Counted from the first letter of the stretch, positions 16,799-26,953 are shown. The stretch: 64,000 nt of DNA from Mycobacterium noviomagense (GCF_010731635.1 NZ_AP022583.1:4216001-4280000); one strand, 5' to 3'. Notes: generated by a model not told the origin, from the sequence alone. Numbers and translations: made by a program.

Positions 16799-18868
16799 GT
16801 GACGACTTTGGCTGACGGGCAGAAGGTGTCGCCGTCGTTTTCTGACGTGTGTAAGCGGGCCTTCTTGGGTAGACCCATGATCACCGACCAGCTCCAGCAC
16901 GAGCGGTTATCGAACCCCGTTGCGCTGGGCGCGCTCTCACCGGACGCGATCTCGTCAACTGCCTATGGTCCCGAGCAGATCATGGTCGAACTGCTGCCTG
17001 CTGCAGGGATGGCCGCGTTCATGTTGTTGCTTCCGCTCACCGGCGTCATCTTGCTGATCCTGGCGCTGGTCGCCGCATCGTATCGCCAGGTCGTCATGGC
17101 ATACACGCGCGCTGGTGGCTCCTACATCGTGGCCCGGGAGAACTTCGGACCCCGAGCGGCCCAGATCGCCGCAGCCGCACTGCTGATCGACTACGTGGTC
17201 ACCGTGGCGATCCAATGCGCGGCCGGCACGGTGGCGGTGGTGTCGGCGATACCGCCGCTCGGCCCGTACAGCTTGGAAATCACCATCGGCGCGGTACTGG
17301 TCTTTTGCTACGCGAATCTGCGGGGATTGCGGGAGGCAGGCCGGACGTTCGCGGTGCCGACCTACTCGTTCGTCGTCATGCTCGGCCTAATGACCGTGGT
17401 CGGCGTGGTGCGTGAGATCTTCTGGGGTTTACCCCAATACGATCCGCAGCACATTGTTGGAGCGGTACCGATTCATCAGGGCAACGGATTGGTGATGGGT
17501 GCGACCATCCTGGTGATACTGCGGGCGTTTGCCAATGGTGGTTCGTCACTGACCGGAGTAGAGGCTATCTCCAATACCGTCAACCTGTTTCGGGAGCCGC
17601 AGGGCCGCAATGCGCGTCGGGTCCTGACGATAATGGCCTGGATCCTGGGGTTGTTGCTGGCCGGTGTCGCCTGGCTTGCCTACGCGACCCATGCCACTCC
17701 GTATGTCGCCGGATATCCGTCGATGCTTTCCGAGATCGCCCGAGCGGTTTTCGGCAGCGGGCTGGTCGGCAGCGCCCTGTACTTTCTGTTGCAGGCTTCG
17801 AGCGCGGCCATCCTGTACAACGGCGCGAACACCAGCTTCAACGGCTTTCCCGCGTTGGCTAACTTCGTCGCCGAAGACCGTTTCCTGCCACGGCCGCTGA
17901 TGAAGCGAGGCCACCGGCTGGTGTTCTCCAACGCGATCATCACGCTGACCGTGTTGGCGGTGGCACTGCTGCTGGTCACCCACGGCTCGGTCAACGCGTT
18001 GGTGCCGCTTTTCGCGATGGGCGTTTTCAGCGCATTCGCCATGGCCGGCTATGGAATGACCAAACACCATCTCACCCACCGTGACCCAGGCTGGCGTCGC
18101 AAACTGGCGATCAACCTGTCGGCGGGAATCTTGTCGACGATCGTGGTCGGGATCTTCGCGGTGGCCAAGTTCGACGAGGGAGCCTGGCTGATCGTCGTCG
18201 TGTTCCCGTTGCTGGTCTTGGCATTGATGCGGCTCAACCGGCAGTACCGCGACGAGGCCTCGGTGCTGGAGATGTCAGGCAGCGCGCGTCCGGAGCTGGT
18301 CAAGCATGCGCGACATCGAGTGATCGTCTTTGTCGACAGCATCGACCTGGCCGAGATGGAGGCGCTGCGCTACGGGAAGGGACTGCACGCCGACGAGTTG
18401 ACCGCAGTGCATTTCGTGCTGGATCCGGCTCATGCCACGCGATTGCGAACGCGCTGGGAGCACTTCGATCACCAGACCAGGTTGCGTGTGATCGAATGCC
18501 CCGATCGTCACCTGTGCCGGGCGGCCCAAGAGCTGATCCTGCAGGAGCTGGACGATCACCCCGGTTCCCAGGTGACGGCGCTGCTGCCTCGTCGAACATT
18601 CTCGCCGCTGCTTGGCCGGCTGCTTCATGACCGCACCGCTGACAAGATGGCCAAAGTCATCAGCCGCATCCCCGGCGCCACCCCGCAAATCGTCCCCTAC
18701 GACATACGGTCCCGGATCGCACAGGCGAGCCGGGCAAAGCAACAGGGTGCGATCTGGTCAAGTGCTGCCGATCGCCGCACACGCGGCGACCAACGGAAAC
18801 CGGCCTACGTCGAAGGTCGAGCCCGCATACCAAGTCGTCGAGACCCAGTCACTGTCGGCTTCCGGTGA
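16799..18868 (+). CDS. KimA-like K+ importer (APC superfamily permease)
   Basis: 689 aa. The first about 480 residues are a twelve-helix APC-type permease, the last about 200 a soluble domain. The segment L-S-P-D-A-I-S-S-T-A-Y-G-P-E-Q (46-60), followed by T-R-A-G-G-S-Y-I-V-A-R-E-N, closely matches KimA (YdaO) of Bacillus, a high-affinity K+/H+ symporter that is gated by c-di-AMP through its cytosolic domain. An amino-acid permease remains possible. Start GTG 16799 follows AAAGGAAG. No c-di-AMP riboswitch is visible in the 145 bases upstream. Confidence 0.85.
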   Translation: MTTLADGQKVSPSFSDVCKRAFLGRPMITDQLQHERLSNPVALGALSPDAISSTAYGPEQIMVELLPAAGMAAFMLLLPLTGVILLILALVAASYRQVVMAYTRAGGSYIVARENFGPRAAQIAAAALLIDYVVTVAIQCAAGTVAVVSAIPPLGPYSLEITIGAVLVFCYANLRGLREAGRTFAVPTYSFVVMLGLMTVVGVVREIFWGLPQYDPQHIVGAVPIHQGNGLVMGATILVILRAFANGGSSLTGVEAISNTVNLFREPQGRNARRVLTIMAWILGLLLAGVAWLAYATHATPYVAGYPSMLSEIARAVFGSGLVGSALYFLLQASSAAILYNGANTSFNGFPALANFVAEDRFLPRPLMKRGHRLVFSNAIITLTVLAVALLLVTHGSVNALVPLFAMGVFSAFAMAGYGMTKHHLTHRDPGWRRKLAINLSAGILSTIVVGIFAVAKFDEGAWLIVVVFPLLVLALMRLNRQYRDEASVLEMSGSARPELVKHARHRVIVFVDSIDLAEMEALRYGKGLHADELTAVHFVLDPAHATRLRTRWEHFDHQTRLRVIECPDRHLCRAAQELILQELDDHPGSQVTALLPRRTFSPLLGRLLHDRTADKMAKVISRIPGATPQIVPYDIRSRIAQASRAKQQGAIWSSAADRRTRGDQRKPAYVEGRARIPSRRDPVTVGFR

Positions 18869-19105
18869 GTGGTCAAGACAACGCACGTGACTTCGATAGC
18901 GACTAGGTTGACGGACGTGAAGGACTTTGAGAGACAAAGCCTTCCTCATGCGAGGCCAACTGACGCCGACGGGTGTCTGTGGTTGGCAAGGCGGCTTACC
19001 CGCAGGTGCTGGCAGCGCCGTCCGGCCTGCGATCGCCTCGTAAGTGCCAGACCGCTCCTGGGCGGACAAATTTTGACAGCCTGCCGTACCGACCGTCGTG
19101 TGACG

Positions 19106-19450
19106 ATGATGGCAGGCATGCGCGTTCTACTCCTGATATCCAGCGTTGCCGCCGTCATCGTTCTGGCTGTACCAGCTCATGCCGACCCCAGTGGCGACGA
19201 CGCCACTTTCCTCGCTTCGCTCAACCAGGCCGGCATCACCTACACCAATCCCGACCGAGCCATCGGGGCCGGCAAAGCGGTCTGCGACCAGTTAGCCAAC
19301 GGCGCGAAGGCTCCAGACCTCGTCAAACAGCTGACGGATGTCAACCCAGGTTTCACCGGGAACGGCGCCATCAAGTTCGCGGGGATTGCGGCAAGTGTCT
19401 ACTGCCCCGACCAACTACAGAGCGGCAGCAGCAGTAGCGACAGCGGATAG
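19106..19450 (+). CDS. Secreted DUF732 protein (Rv1810-like), copy 1
   Basis: 114 aa: signal peptide (hydrophobic V-L-L-L-I-S-S-V-A-A-V-I-V-L-A-V-P-A-H-A-D, cut near A-H-A), then a DUF732 domain with A-I-x-A-G-K-A-V-C and a C-terminal Y-C-P, giving one likely disulfide. Function unknown; the M. tuberculosis homologue Rv1810 sits between PPE33 and mgtC. Start could be ATG 19106, 19109 or 19118. A TTGACA lies at 19073-19078 with no matching -10. Confidence 0.82.
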   Translation: MMAGMRVLLLISSVAAVIVLAVPAHADPSGDDATFLASLNQAGITYTNPDRAIGAGKAVCDQLANGAKAPDLVKQLTDVNPGFTGNGAIKFAGIAASVYCPDQLQSGSSSSDSG

Positions 19451-19740
19451 ACCACACGCATGCCGTGACCGAACGAGTCAGCATGCTGACCGGCGTGGCG
19501 TGCCGGAAATGCGGTTAGCGCGGCAAACAATTCATGCGGTAGTTACGCGCAGATAGTCGGCAGGGGTAGCGTTGGCTGCTACCTGCTGCAGATCACCGAG
19601 CACGCTGGAGACAACTTGTCCAATCTCGAGGACTTCGTCACCTGCGAAATCTGGGCGGCATCCGGCAGGCCGGTGCGGCGTCGTCTGCGGTCACCTCGAT
19701 CGCCCGGCGCGGACGCGGCTGCGCGGAGGGGCGGGTCGCG
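19451..19740. other. 290-base gap before lone PPE gene
   Basis: No gene, RNA or repeat recognised. A short open frame at 19572-19772 has no ribosome site and overlaps the PPE start. The last 20 bases hold the PPE ribosome site GGAGGGG. Confidence 0.5.
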
Positions 19741-20724
19741 ATGGATTTAGGTGCGTTACCCCCGGAAACTAATTCCGGGCACCTGTACGCAGGGCCGGGA
19801 TCCGATCCGATGCTGGCCGCTGCGGAGGCCTGGAACCGGCTGGCCGAGGACCTGTACGCCGCAGCCGCCGGCTACGGGTGGGTGGTTTGCGGGTTGACCA
19901 GCGAAGGATGGTTGGGGTCGGCATCACTGGGGATGGCGGCCGCGGTCGCGCCCTATGTGACGTGGATGAGGACTACGGCAGCGCTCGCGGAACAGGCTGC
20001 TGGCCAAGCCAGGGAAGCGGCGGCGGCCTATGAGGCCGCGTTCGCGCAGACGGTGCCCCCACCGGTCATCGCGGCCAACCGTGCTCGGTTCACGTTGCTT
20101 GCCGTGAGGAACGTTATCGGTCAAAATTCGCACGACATCGCGGCCATCGAAGGCCGCTATGACGAGATGTGGGCACAGGATGCCACGGTGATGTACCGCT
20201 ACGCCGCCTCTTCGGCGGCCGCGGCCACATTGACGCCATACGTGCCACCGCTGCAGAACACTAATCACGCCCAATCGGCCGGATCTGCTGCCGGCGTGGT
20301 AGACACCACCGGTGACAACCGCGCGACACTCTCGCGGCTGATGTCGATAGTGCCCCATACACTGCGGAAACTCGCTCACCCTTCGGAAGCCAGGTCTGTC
20401 GGCTCGATCTTGTCGACAGTTGTGGGCATGCCCGCGGGATTGACGACCGCGACGAGTCGTCCCGTCAGTGGGGATGTACCGGTGGTGTCGGCGGCTCGGG
20501 GCCGCGCGGCGTCAGTCGGCCGGTTGTCGGTGCCGCAGGTATGGAGGACGGCGGCCACGGCCAGCCGCCCGCAGGCCGCGATAACCCCGAACCCAAGCCC
20601 TATACCAGGCGCCTTGACAGAGACACCCATAACACTGTCGACGGGTACAGCCGGCTACTTGGTTGCTTATCCTGCGCGTCGGTATCGCGCCACCGTCAAG
20701 GAAGTTCGGCCAGCCGGTGGATAG
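19741..20724 (+). CDS. Short PPE protein, SVP subfamily, without PE partner
   Basis: 327 aa. The PPE domain (about 1-180) has L-P-P-E and W-L-G; the linker is short and the SVP motif reads L-S-V-P-Q-V-W. The C-terminus is shorter than in the other PPE proteins here and lacks the usual Gly/Ala repeats; several conserved Ala/Gly positions carry Arg or Cys, suggesting relaxed constraint. GGAGGGG precedes ATG 19741. No PE gene is adjacent. Confidence 0.85.
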   Translation: MDLGALPPETNSGHLYAGPGSDPMLAAAEAWNRLAEDLYAAAAGYGWVVCGLTSEGWLGSASLGMAAAVAPYVTWMRTTAALAEQAAGQAREAAAAYEAAFAQTVPPPVIAANRARFTLLAVRNVIGQNSHDIAAIEGRYDEMWAQDATVMYRYAASSAAAATLTPYVPPLQNTNHAQSAGSAAGVVDTTGDNRATLSRLMSIVPHTLRKLAHPSEARSVGSILSTVVGMPAGLTTATSRPVSGDVPVVSAARGRAASVGRLSVPQVWRTAATASRPQAAITPNPSPIPGALTETPITLSTGTAGYLVAYPARRYRATVKEVRPAGG

Positions 20725-20813
20725 TCGCTACCGGAGCATGTTCTACGAACTCGGCGCTGCAGGATCGGCGAAACATGCTCGCCGAGCATAGATGAGGAGA
20801 GGCAGACGCATCG

Positions 20814-21181
20814 TTGGATGCCGAAGCCCTTGTCCTGCACCAGGTTCACTGGGCGAAGCTCGCCGCCGATGCAGCCGCGGAAGTAGTTTCGCTGCCCTTG
20901 ATCTGGACCGGCCGTCGAAGCGTGGGGCTCGTGGTTCATTTCCTCACCCCTGCGATCGCCTCGGCAGCTCTTTTCGGCGCCGACACCAAGCACCTGCGCT
21001 CGAACCGGCGCGGCAGGTACGTCTTGAGCACATGCCTGCGGCAGCGCAAGCTGTTCGCCTGGTGGGCGACGCGGTGATGACTGTCGGTGCATGGCAACGC
21101 AACAGTCTTTTCATCGCTGCAGGCGTCCGCATCGTGCTCGCCGGTTGGTCGCATGGCTTGGTGGTGCGGGCGCCGGGGTAA
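20814..21181 (+). pseudogene. Frameshifted mycobacterial membrane-protein remnant
   Basis: Two frames join into one protein-like sequence: the first (about 20814-21025) ends with S-N-R-R-G-R-Y-V-L, the second (about 21026-21181) continues E-H-M-P-A-A-A-Q-A-V-R-L-V-G-D-A and ends W-S-H-G-L. This pattern recalls a family of about 120-aa mycobacterial membrane proteins of unknown function. One frameshift near 21025 separates them. Confidence 0.6.
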
Positions 21182-21230
21182 GCCGCACGGCGGATGAGTT
21201 CTGATCTGACGTATGTGAATCTTGCCTTCG

Positions 21231-21490
21231 TGACCTGCCCGACGAGGCCGCACGTCGCTCTGTGCTGCGGCGCGGATTGGCCCGCGAATACGCCGCATTG
21301 GCCTGGAATGCGGTCGAGATGGCTCGGTCTAGCAGTGATGGCAACCCACGCTAAATCAGTGGCGCTGGCCGGGTTCGGTCTAGACTCGCTGATTGAGATC
21401 GGCGCCTCGCTGGTGGTCATTTGAACGCTTTACGGAGCCGGTGCGGCCCGTCAACAATTCGCACTGCGAATAACCTTCGCCCGCACTTGT
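21231..21490 (+). pseudogene. Cation-efflux family gene, 5' fragment left of IS
   Basis: Frame one reads L-P-D-E-A-A-R-R-S-V-L-R-R-G-L and A-L-A-W-N-A-V-E-M; after a shift, S-V-A-L-A-G-F-G-L-D-S-L-I-E-I-G-A-S-L-V-V-I, then an in-frame TGA at 21422 where the family has Trp, then A-A-R-Q-Q-F-A-L-R up to the IS edge. These are hallmarks of small cation-diffusion-like transporters. The gene continues right of the element at 22827. Confidence 0.75.
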
Positions 21491-21560
21491 GGTTCCCCCG
21501 CTTTTCCGGAGGCTTCCGAGCCGGGTTTGATCATGCAAGCCTGGAGGAAGGAAGTTTCCA

Positions 21561-21871
21561 GTGGCAGCGAACAGGAAGTACCCGATCGAGCTGCGTGAGC
21601 GCGCGGTGCGGCTGTAGCGGGACTCCGATCCAAGCCGGTGATTGCGCAGCTGGCGCGGCAGCTGGGCGTGCACCCGGAGGCCTTGCCGAACTGGATCCGT
21701 CAAGACGAGGCCGACCGGGGCGAGCGCCACGATCGGCCCACGACGGAGATGATTGAGGAGAACCGCCGGCTGCGCGCCGAGGTCAAGGAGCTGCGGGCGG
21801 TCAACGAGGTGCTCAAGGCGGCGAGCGCGTATTTCGCACAGGAGATCGGCCCGACCCGGAGGCGGTCATGA
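21561..21871 (+). pseudogene. IS3-family orfA, broken
   Basis: GTG 21561 begins V-A-A-N-R-K-Y-P-I-E-L-R-E-R-A-V-R-L, then TAG where the family has Tyr. A one-base loss near 21631 moves the rest into another frame (Q-L-G-V-H-P-E-A-L-P-N-W-I-R-Q-D-E-A), ending in a leucine-zipper-like helix. Helix-turn-helix DNA-binding subunit of the transposase in the intact ancestor. Confidence 0.8.
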
Positions 21872-22798
21872 ACTTCGTTGACGTGCATGACTTCTCGGTC
21901 GGTCTCGTACTGCGGGTCCTGGGCATTCCGGCATCGACGTACTACGACTGGCGCAAGGCGCGACGCGAGCCGTCGCGGCGGGCACGCGAGGACACCGAGC
22001 TGCTGGGGTTGATCGACGAGATCCGCGGCTCCCACGAGTTCGCCGCCACCTGCGGCTCGCCACGGCTGTGGCTGGAACTGCGCAACCGCGGCATCCGCGT
22101 CGGCCGCAAGCGCGTCGAGTGGATCATGCGCGAAAATGGCCGCAAAGGCGCCTACCTGCGCCGAGGCTGGAAGCACGGGTCGACCCGGCAAAACCTTAAG
22201 CACACCGCCGCGCCGGACCTGCTCGGCCGCGACTTCACCGCCACAGCGCCCAACCAGAAGTGGGTCGCGGATCTCACTCGGATTCTCACGCTAGAGGGTG
22301 TGGTGTGGCTGGCCAGCGTGCGCGACGCGTTCTCCAACAAAGTGGTCGGCTGGGACAGCGGCCTACGTGCCACCACCGAGCTGGTCATCTCAGCGCTCGA
22401 CTACGCGATCTGGTCTCGTGACGTCCGCGACGGGGAGCTGGTCCACCACAGCGACAAGGGCTGCCAATACACCTCGATCCGGTTCACCCAACGGCTGCTC
22501 GACGCCGGCATCGCACCGTCCACCGGGGGCGTCGGGGATTCGTTCGATAACGCCCTCGCGGAGAACCTGTGGTCAGCCATCAAGGTCGAGCTGATCTACT
22601 GGCCCGCAACAACTTCGTCACCAGAGCAGAAGCGCAGGCGACGTTGTTCCGCTACATCGACGGATGGTACAACCCCGACGCATCCAAGCCGGACTCGGCG
22701 GACTCTCACCCAACGAGTACGAGGCTGCGTGGCAGGCCAGCCAGCAGCATCAACCCCAACGGGCTACCCTCCAACCCGAGGGTGCCGATCCCAGATAG
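21868..22798 (+). pseudogene. IS3-family orfB (DDE integrase), broken
   Basis: Starts ATG 21868 overlapping the orfA end. The DDE residues are present in V-A-D-L-T, H-H-S-D-K-G and N-A-L-A-E-N. After K-V-E-L-I-Y-W the frame shifts near 22605 (N-N-F-V-T-R-A-E-A) and again near 22675 (I-Q-A-G-L-G-G-L-S-P-N-E-Y), reaching TAG at 22796. Confidence 0.82.
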
Positions 22799-22826
22799 CA
22801 AAGTCTCCGGGAAATCCGGGGGAACC

Positions 22827-23040
22827 CCTACTGCCAGCGCTAGCAGCATATCTGCTGACCCAGTCAACCGTGTTGTCAACCAGAAGCTTTCATCCCGGCA
22901 CTCGGTTACCGGCATTGCGCGGACAGCGACCACCGCGGTAGCGATGTTCGCGCTTCCGGCGGGGAAGGCCCAAGCGGGTAAGCGGCTGGGCAATCCCGTG
23001 GTGATCGCAGAAGGGGTTACCCCTCTCTGTCAACCTGGGT
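22827..23040 (+). pseudogene. Cation-efflux family gene, 3' fragment right of IS
   Basis: Immediately after the IS end the frame reads P-A-L-A-A-Y-L-L-T-Q-S-T-V, then after a frameshift A-V-A-M-F-A-L-P-A-G-K-A and L-G-N-P-V-V-I-A-E-G, the expected continuation of the fragment at 21231-21490. Together they show the IS landed inside this transporter gene. Confidence 0.75.
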
Positions 23041-23063
23041 TGAGGCACCCCCCTGACAATTAG

Positions 23064-23305
23064 TGACCCAGATCTTCTTCGGCTGGTACAACGATGAACA
23101 TCGCCATACCGCGCTGGGGCTGCATACCGCCTCTGATGTCCACTACGGCCTGGCCGAAGCAATCCGCGACAAGCGCGCCGGCGTACTCGACGCCGCTTAT
23201 GCCGCACATCCCGAACGGTTCGTCCGCAAGCCGCCCGAACCGCCGAAGATCCCCGAAATCTCGTGGATCAACCGCCCCGACCAACCAGAGGAGGATGCAG
23301 TAAAT
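23064..23305 (+). pseudogene. Transposase C-terminal remnant (second IS)
   Basis: Encodes W-Y-N-D-E-H-R-H-T-A-L-G-L-H-T and A-A-Y-A-A-H-P-E-R-F-V, the C-terminal end of an IS3-type integrase distinct from the element at 21491-22826. No start, no DDE core and no paired end are present. Confidence 0.75.
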
Positions 23306-23845
23306 GCCGCGCAACGGTGCCTCATTCAGGTTGACAGGTTCCCTACCCGTCATAGGCGTCGGTTTCGGTTCATTCTGCTGTGTAACAGCAACGTCAGATT
23401 AGTTGTGTGCCTCGGCTGCCCACTCCAGTTCGATACCGGACGTCGAGTGGCCTACCCATGTGATTTGCGTAACAAGCACAGTTGTTTCACGGCGAACCAC
23501 CCGGTGAAGTGAAGGCTGGTTTACGTTTCAATTACCTGGAGTGAACGCAACACAAACAATGTGCACGCAGCATGGTCGCGACAGTATGGGGTCGCGACTG
23601 TGAGAGGCACCACACCAGGCAGGTCGAGCATCGAAATGCTCACTGCTGCAAGATGTTCCCAAATGCGAGTGATGAACTAAGGCCGATTCGAAGACGTTTC
23701 AGATCTTTCTGGCAGGGAGTAGACAGGGCCGCTTGAGAGAGTGGCCGGTACGAGTTCTCGGGAACTCATTGGCGCAAGAGGGTTCGGCTCGTCAGCGCGG
23801 CGGCCGTGATGCGCCGGAGCCGAACGATTCACTGAGGTTGAGGGC
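23306..23845. other. 540-base gap with one perfect hairpin
   Basis: No gene seen. A perfect stem GAGTTC (23752-23757), loop TCGG, GAACTC (23762-23767) lies about 80 bases before the next PPE gene and could act in its 5' leader or as a regulator site. The rest is probably IS debris and promoter. Confidence 0.5.
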
Positions 23846-25111
23846 ATGGATTTTGGTTTGTTACCACCAGAGATCAACTCGGGCAGGATGTATGCGGGGC
23901 CAGGACCTGAGCCGTTGTTTGCTGCGGCTGCCGCGTGGGACGGCCTGGGAACGGACTTGGCTTTGACGGCATCCTCCTACCAATCGGTGATCTCAGGGCT
24001 TACCAGCGCGTCGTGGTCCGGCGCTTCGTCGGCGTCGATGGCGGCCGCGGCCGCACCATATGTGGCGTGGATGAATGGCACCGCCGCGCAGGCTGAGCAG
24101 GCTGCCAGCCAGGCCAGGGCGGCGGCGGCAGCTTACGAGGCCGCCTTCGCGGCGACCGTGCCGCCGCCAATGATCGCGGCCAACCGTGCCCGCCTGGCGG
24201 CGCTGATCGCAACGAACATCCTGGGGCAGAACACGCCGGCGATCGCGGCTACCGAAGCGGAGTACGCCGAGATGTGGGCCCAGGATGCGGCCGCCATGTA
24301 CGGCTATGCCGGCTCGTCGGCGATTGCCGCCCAGATGGCGCCGTTCAGTTCGCCGCCGCAGACCGCCAGCGCCGCGGGCACGGCCGCTCAAGCCGGCACG
24401 GTCGCCGAAGCCGCTGGGACATCGGGCGGTAGCAGCGTGAACGCGGCGTTGTCACAGCTGGTTTCGCTGGTGCCGAACACGCTACAGACCCTGGCATTGC
24501 CGGCGTCGTCATCGACGTCGTCGACGTCGGGGCTCCAGTCCAGCCTGTCGAGCCTCGCCACCTTGGTGACCAACGTCACCGGACCGTATTCGCCGTTCGC
24601 ACTGACCGACGTGGCTGGCGCGCCATACCTGTTCGGCATGCAAGGCGTGCTCCTACCGCAAAACGGACAGGGTGTCGCCGCATTGCTCGGCGGCCCAGCG
24701 TCAAAGCCGATCACCGGGGCGCTCGCGCCTCTGGCCGAGGGAACTGGGTTGCAGGCGGGTGTTCCAGGTCCGGCCGGCTTCGGTGGAGGGGCGGCATCGG
24801 GGGCGATGGGCCGCGCCGGCCTGGTGGGCGCGCTCTCGGTGCCGCAGAGCTGGGCCTCCGCGGCACCGGCAATCAGAACGGCTGCGGCGGTCATGCCAAG
24901 CACCGCACTGGGTGCCGCCCCAGCCGTCGCCGCCGATGGCCAGGCAGGCCTCTTCAGCGACATGGCTCTGGCGAGTTTGGCTGGACGGGCAGTCGGCGGT
25001 ACCGCGGCTCGTTCCATCACAGGTTCGGCTACCAGTGTCCTGGGTGGCGCGGTTGCTGAAGTAGCCCCGACCACGGCGACCATCATCGTCATCCCGCCGA
25101 CCCAAGAATGA
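23846..25111 (+). CDS. PPE protein, SVP subfamily
   Basis: 421 aa. L-P-P-E at residues 6-9, a W-S-G secretion motif near residue 57, Ser/Thr-rich linker about 195-230, then L-S-V-P-Q-S-W in the C-terminal part. The C-terminus is hydrophobic (T-I-I-V-I-P-P). Only a weak ribosome site (GAGG) precedes ATG 23846. It is followed 42 bases later by another PPE gene; no PE gene is adjacent. Confidence 0.9.
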   Translation: MDFGLLPPEINSGRMYAGPGPEPLFAAAAAWDGLGTDLALTASSYQSVISGLTSASWSGASSASMAAAAAPYVAWMNGTAAQAEQAASQARAAAAAYEAAFAATVPPPMIAANRARLAALIATNILGQNTPAIAATEAEYAEMWAQDAAAMYGYAGSSAIAAQMAPFSSPPQTASAAGTAAQAGTVAEAAGTSGGSSVNAALSQLVSLVPNTLQTLALPASSSTSSTSGLQSSLSSLATLVTNVTGPYSPFALTDVAGAPYLFGMQGVLLPQNGQGVAALLGGPASKPITGALAPLAEGTGLQAGVPGPAGFGGGAASGAMGRAGLVGALSVPQSWASAAPAIRTAAAVMPSTALGAAPAVAADGQAGLFSDMALASLAGRAVGGTAARSITGSATSVLGGAVAEVAPTTATIIVIPPTQE

Positions 25112-25153
25112 CCGCCGCTGAACGGCTTTGACAAGTTGGGAGAACACAGAGCT

Positions 25154-26533
25154 ATGGCAACGGATTTCGGTGCCCTACCACCGGAGATCACCTCCGGCCG
25201 GATGTATGCCGGTCCCGGCGCGGGATCCATGCTGACCGCGGCGGCGGCCTGGGATGCTCTGGCTGCTGACATGCATTCCGCAGCTGCTTCCTACGCGTCG
25301 GTGGTCTCGGGCCTCACCAGCGGCCCGTGGTCGGGGCCGTCGTCGGCGTCCATGGCGGCTGCGGCCGCACAGTATGTCGCATGGGTGTCTGCCACGGCGG
25401 CGCAGGCCAGAGAGACCGCGCTGCAGGCCAGGGCCGCGGCCAGTGCCTATGAAACCGCATTTGCTATGACAGTGCCGCCGCAGGTGATTGCGGCCAACCG
25501 CAGTCAGCTCGCGTCGCTGGTGGCGACGAACATCTTGGGGCAGAACACCGCGGCGATCGCGGCCACCGAAGCGCAGTACGGGGATATGTGGGTCCAGGAT
25601 GCCGCCGCGATGTACGGCTACGCCGGCTCGTCGGCAGCCGCCACGAAGGTGACGCCGTTCGCTGTGCCGCCGCAGACCACCAATGCGGCTGCGCTGGCCG
25701 GCCAGACGGCCGCGGTGACGCAAGCTGCCGGCACCTCAGGGGGCACCGGAGCCGAGTCAGTGCTGTCCGGCATCCCGCAGCTGTTGCAAGATCTCGCATC
25801 GGCCAGCACGCAGTACAACACCGACATGGGGAACCTGCTGGACAGCCTTACCGGCTCGTCATCGGCAGCATCGATGTATCAGTCTTTGTTCTCGATCGGT
25901 TCTGGCGCGAAGGCGATCCTGCCGGCCAACGACGCCATGATCACCGCGCTCTTGGGCATGGTGCAGTTCCAGAAGTTCTACCACCCGGTTGTTCCGTTCC
26001 GTCCCGAGTTGATCCCGAAGTCGGATCTGGGCGCCGGTCTTGGGCTGCGCTCGGCAGCCTCCACCGGCATGGCCACGACGGTGTCGGCGGGTGTCGGGGA
26101 GGCCTCGACAGTGGGAACGTTATCGGTCCCGCCGAGCTGGGCCGCCGCCACGCCGGCAATCCGACTGGCGGCCAATGCGTTCCCGGGCGCCAGCGTAGCC
26201 GCGGCCCCAGCCGCCGCTATCCCGGCAAGCCTGCTCAGCCAGATGGCGCTGGGAAGTCTGACCGGAGGCGCGCTGGGCGGCTCTGCCCCTCGGGTGATCA
26301 ACGGAACCGCGGCCCGCGGCCGCAACGCGGGCAAAGACGGCAGCCAACCGGTCAACCTGGACCGCGTCATCGCGCAACTGCGGCAGCGACCAGAGGCGGT
26401 GCAGCACTGGCAAGTTGACCAGGACGGGCTCGACGATCTGCTGGCGAACCTGGCCAAGAAGCCCGGCATCCATACGGTGCACCTGTCGGCTGAGAAGGCC
26501 AAGCCCACCTCGCCGCGGTCGCAGCCAGGCTAG
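25154..26533 (+). CDS. PPE protein, SVP subfamily, with extra C-terminal domain (PPE33-like)
   Basis: 459 aa. Typical PPE domain with L-P-P-E and W-S-G, and L-S-V-P-P-S-W in the usual place. After an R-G-R-N-A-G-K linker comes a folded-looking tail of about 60 residues ([15 protein letters not shown], then L-D-D-L-L-A-N-L) that the other PPE proteins here lack. ATG 25154 has GGGAGA about 11 bases upstream. Co-directional with the DUF732 gene 78 bases on, as with PPE33-Rv1810 in M. tuberculosis. Confidence 0.9.
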   Translation: MATDFGALPPEITSGRMYAGPGAGSMLTAAAAWDALAADMHSAAASYASVVSGLTSGPWSGPSSASMAAAAAQYVAWVSATAAQARETALQARAAASAYETAFAMTVPPQVIAANRSQLASLVATNILGQNTAAIAATEAQYGDMWVQDAAAMYGYAGSSAAATKVTPFAVPPQTTNAAALAGQTAAVTQAAGTSGGTGAESVLSGIPQLLQDLASASTQYNTDMGNLLDSLTGSSSAASMYQSLFSIGSGAKAILPANDAMITALLGMVQFQKFYHPVVPFRPELIPKSDLGAGLGLRSAASTGMATTVSAGVGEASTVGTLSVPPSWAAATPAIRLAANAFPGASVAAAPAAAIPASLLSQMALGSLTGGALGGSAPRVINGTAARGRNAGKDGSQPVNLDRVIAQLRQRPEAVQHWQVDQDGLDDLLANLAKKPGIHTVHLSAEKAKPTSPRSQPG

Positions 26534-26611
26534 CGATGCGCATTAACCCTGCTGCGGCCCGGCGAGTTCCGCAGCCGCAAACAGAGTGCCAGTCAACAGC
26601 AAGGAGTGCCA

Positions 26612-26953
26612 ATGAGATTCATGCCAGCCTTAGCTAGCGTCTGCACGCTGATCGCTCTGGCCGGGCCAGGACATGCCGATCCCGGCGCCGAGGAGGGTAC
26701 TGACAATGCCGCCTTCCTTGCCTCGCTGCGAAACGCAGGAATCACCTATAACAACGCAGATCAAGCCATAACAGCCGGCCATGCTGTCTGCGGGCTGATC
26801 GACAACGGCGAATCAGGTCTGGAGGTTCTCAAGGACCTGAAAAGCACCAATCCCGGATTCACGACCGACGGCGCAGCACAATTCGCTGCGATTGCCGCGA
26901 GGTCTTACTGTCCCCAACAACTGGCACCAAGCAGCGGTGCAGGCGCGAAATAG
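26612..26953 (+). CDS. Secreted DUF732 protein (Rv1810-like), copy 2
   Basis: 113 aa with a signal peptide cut near G-H-A-D, then the DUF732 domain (A-I-T-A-G-H-A-V-C-G-L and a final Y-C-P-Q-Q-L). Closely parallels copy 1 at 19106-19450 (F-L-A-S-L-x-x-A-G-I-T-Y in both). AAGGAG lies five bases before ATG 26612. It sits just after the PPE33-like gene, the position of Rv1810. Confidence 0.88.
   Translation: MRFMPALASVCTLIALAGPGHADPGAEEGTDNAAFLASLRNAGITYNNADQAITAGHAVCGLIDNGESGLEVLKDLKSTNPGFTTDGAAQFAAIAARSYCPQQLAPSSGAGAK

Larger units (their letters stand above)
21491..22826 (+). mobile_element. IS3-family insertion sequence, degenerate
   Basis: About 1336 bases bounded by imperfect inverted ends: GGTTCCCCCGCTTTTCCGGA on the left and, on the right, a matching end closing in CCGGGGGAACC at 22826. 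Contains frameshifted orfA and orfB. It splits a cation-efflux gene whose two halves flank it. No convincing target duplication is seen (TGT left, CCT right). All transposase frames are broken, so it cannot move on its own. Confidence 0.85.

Noticed and set aside
19572..19772. Short ORF before the lone PPE gene
   Set aside because: No ribosome site, Arg/Pro/Cys-rich composition and overlap with the PPE start.
21482..22835. Target-site duplication of the IS3-family element
   Set aside because: The flanking triplets TGT and CCT do not match; decay or a different exact boundary prevents a call.
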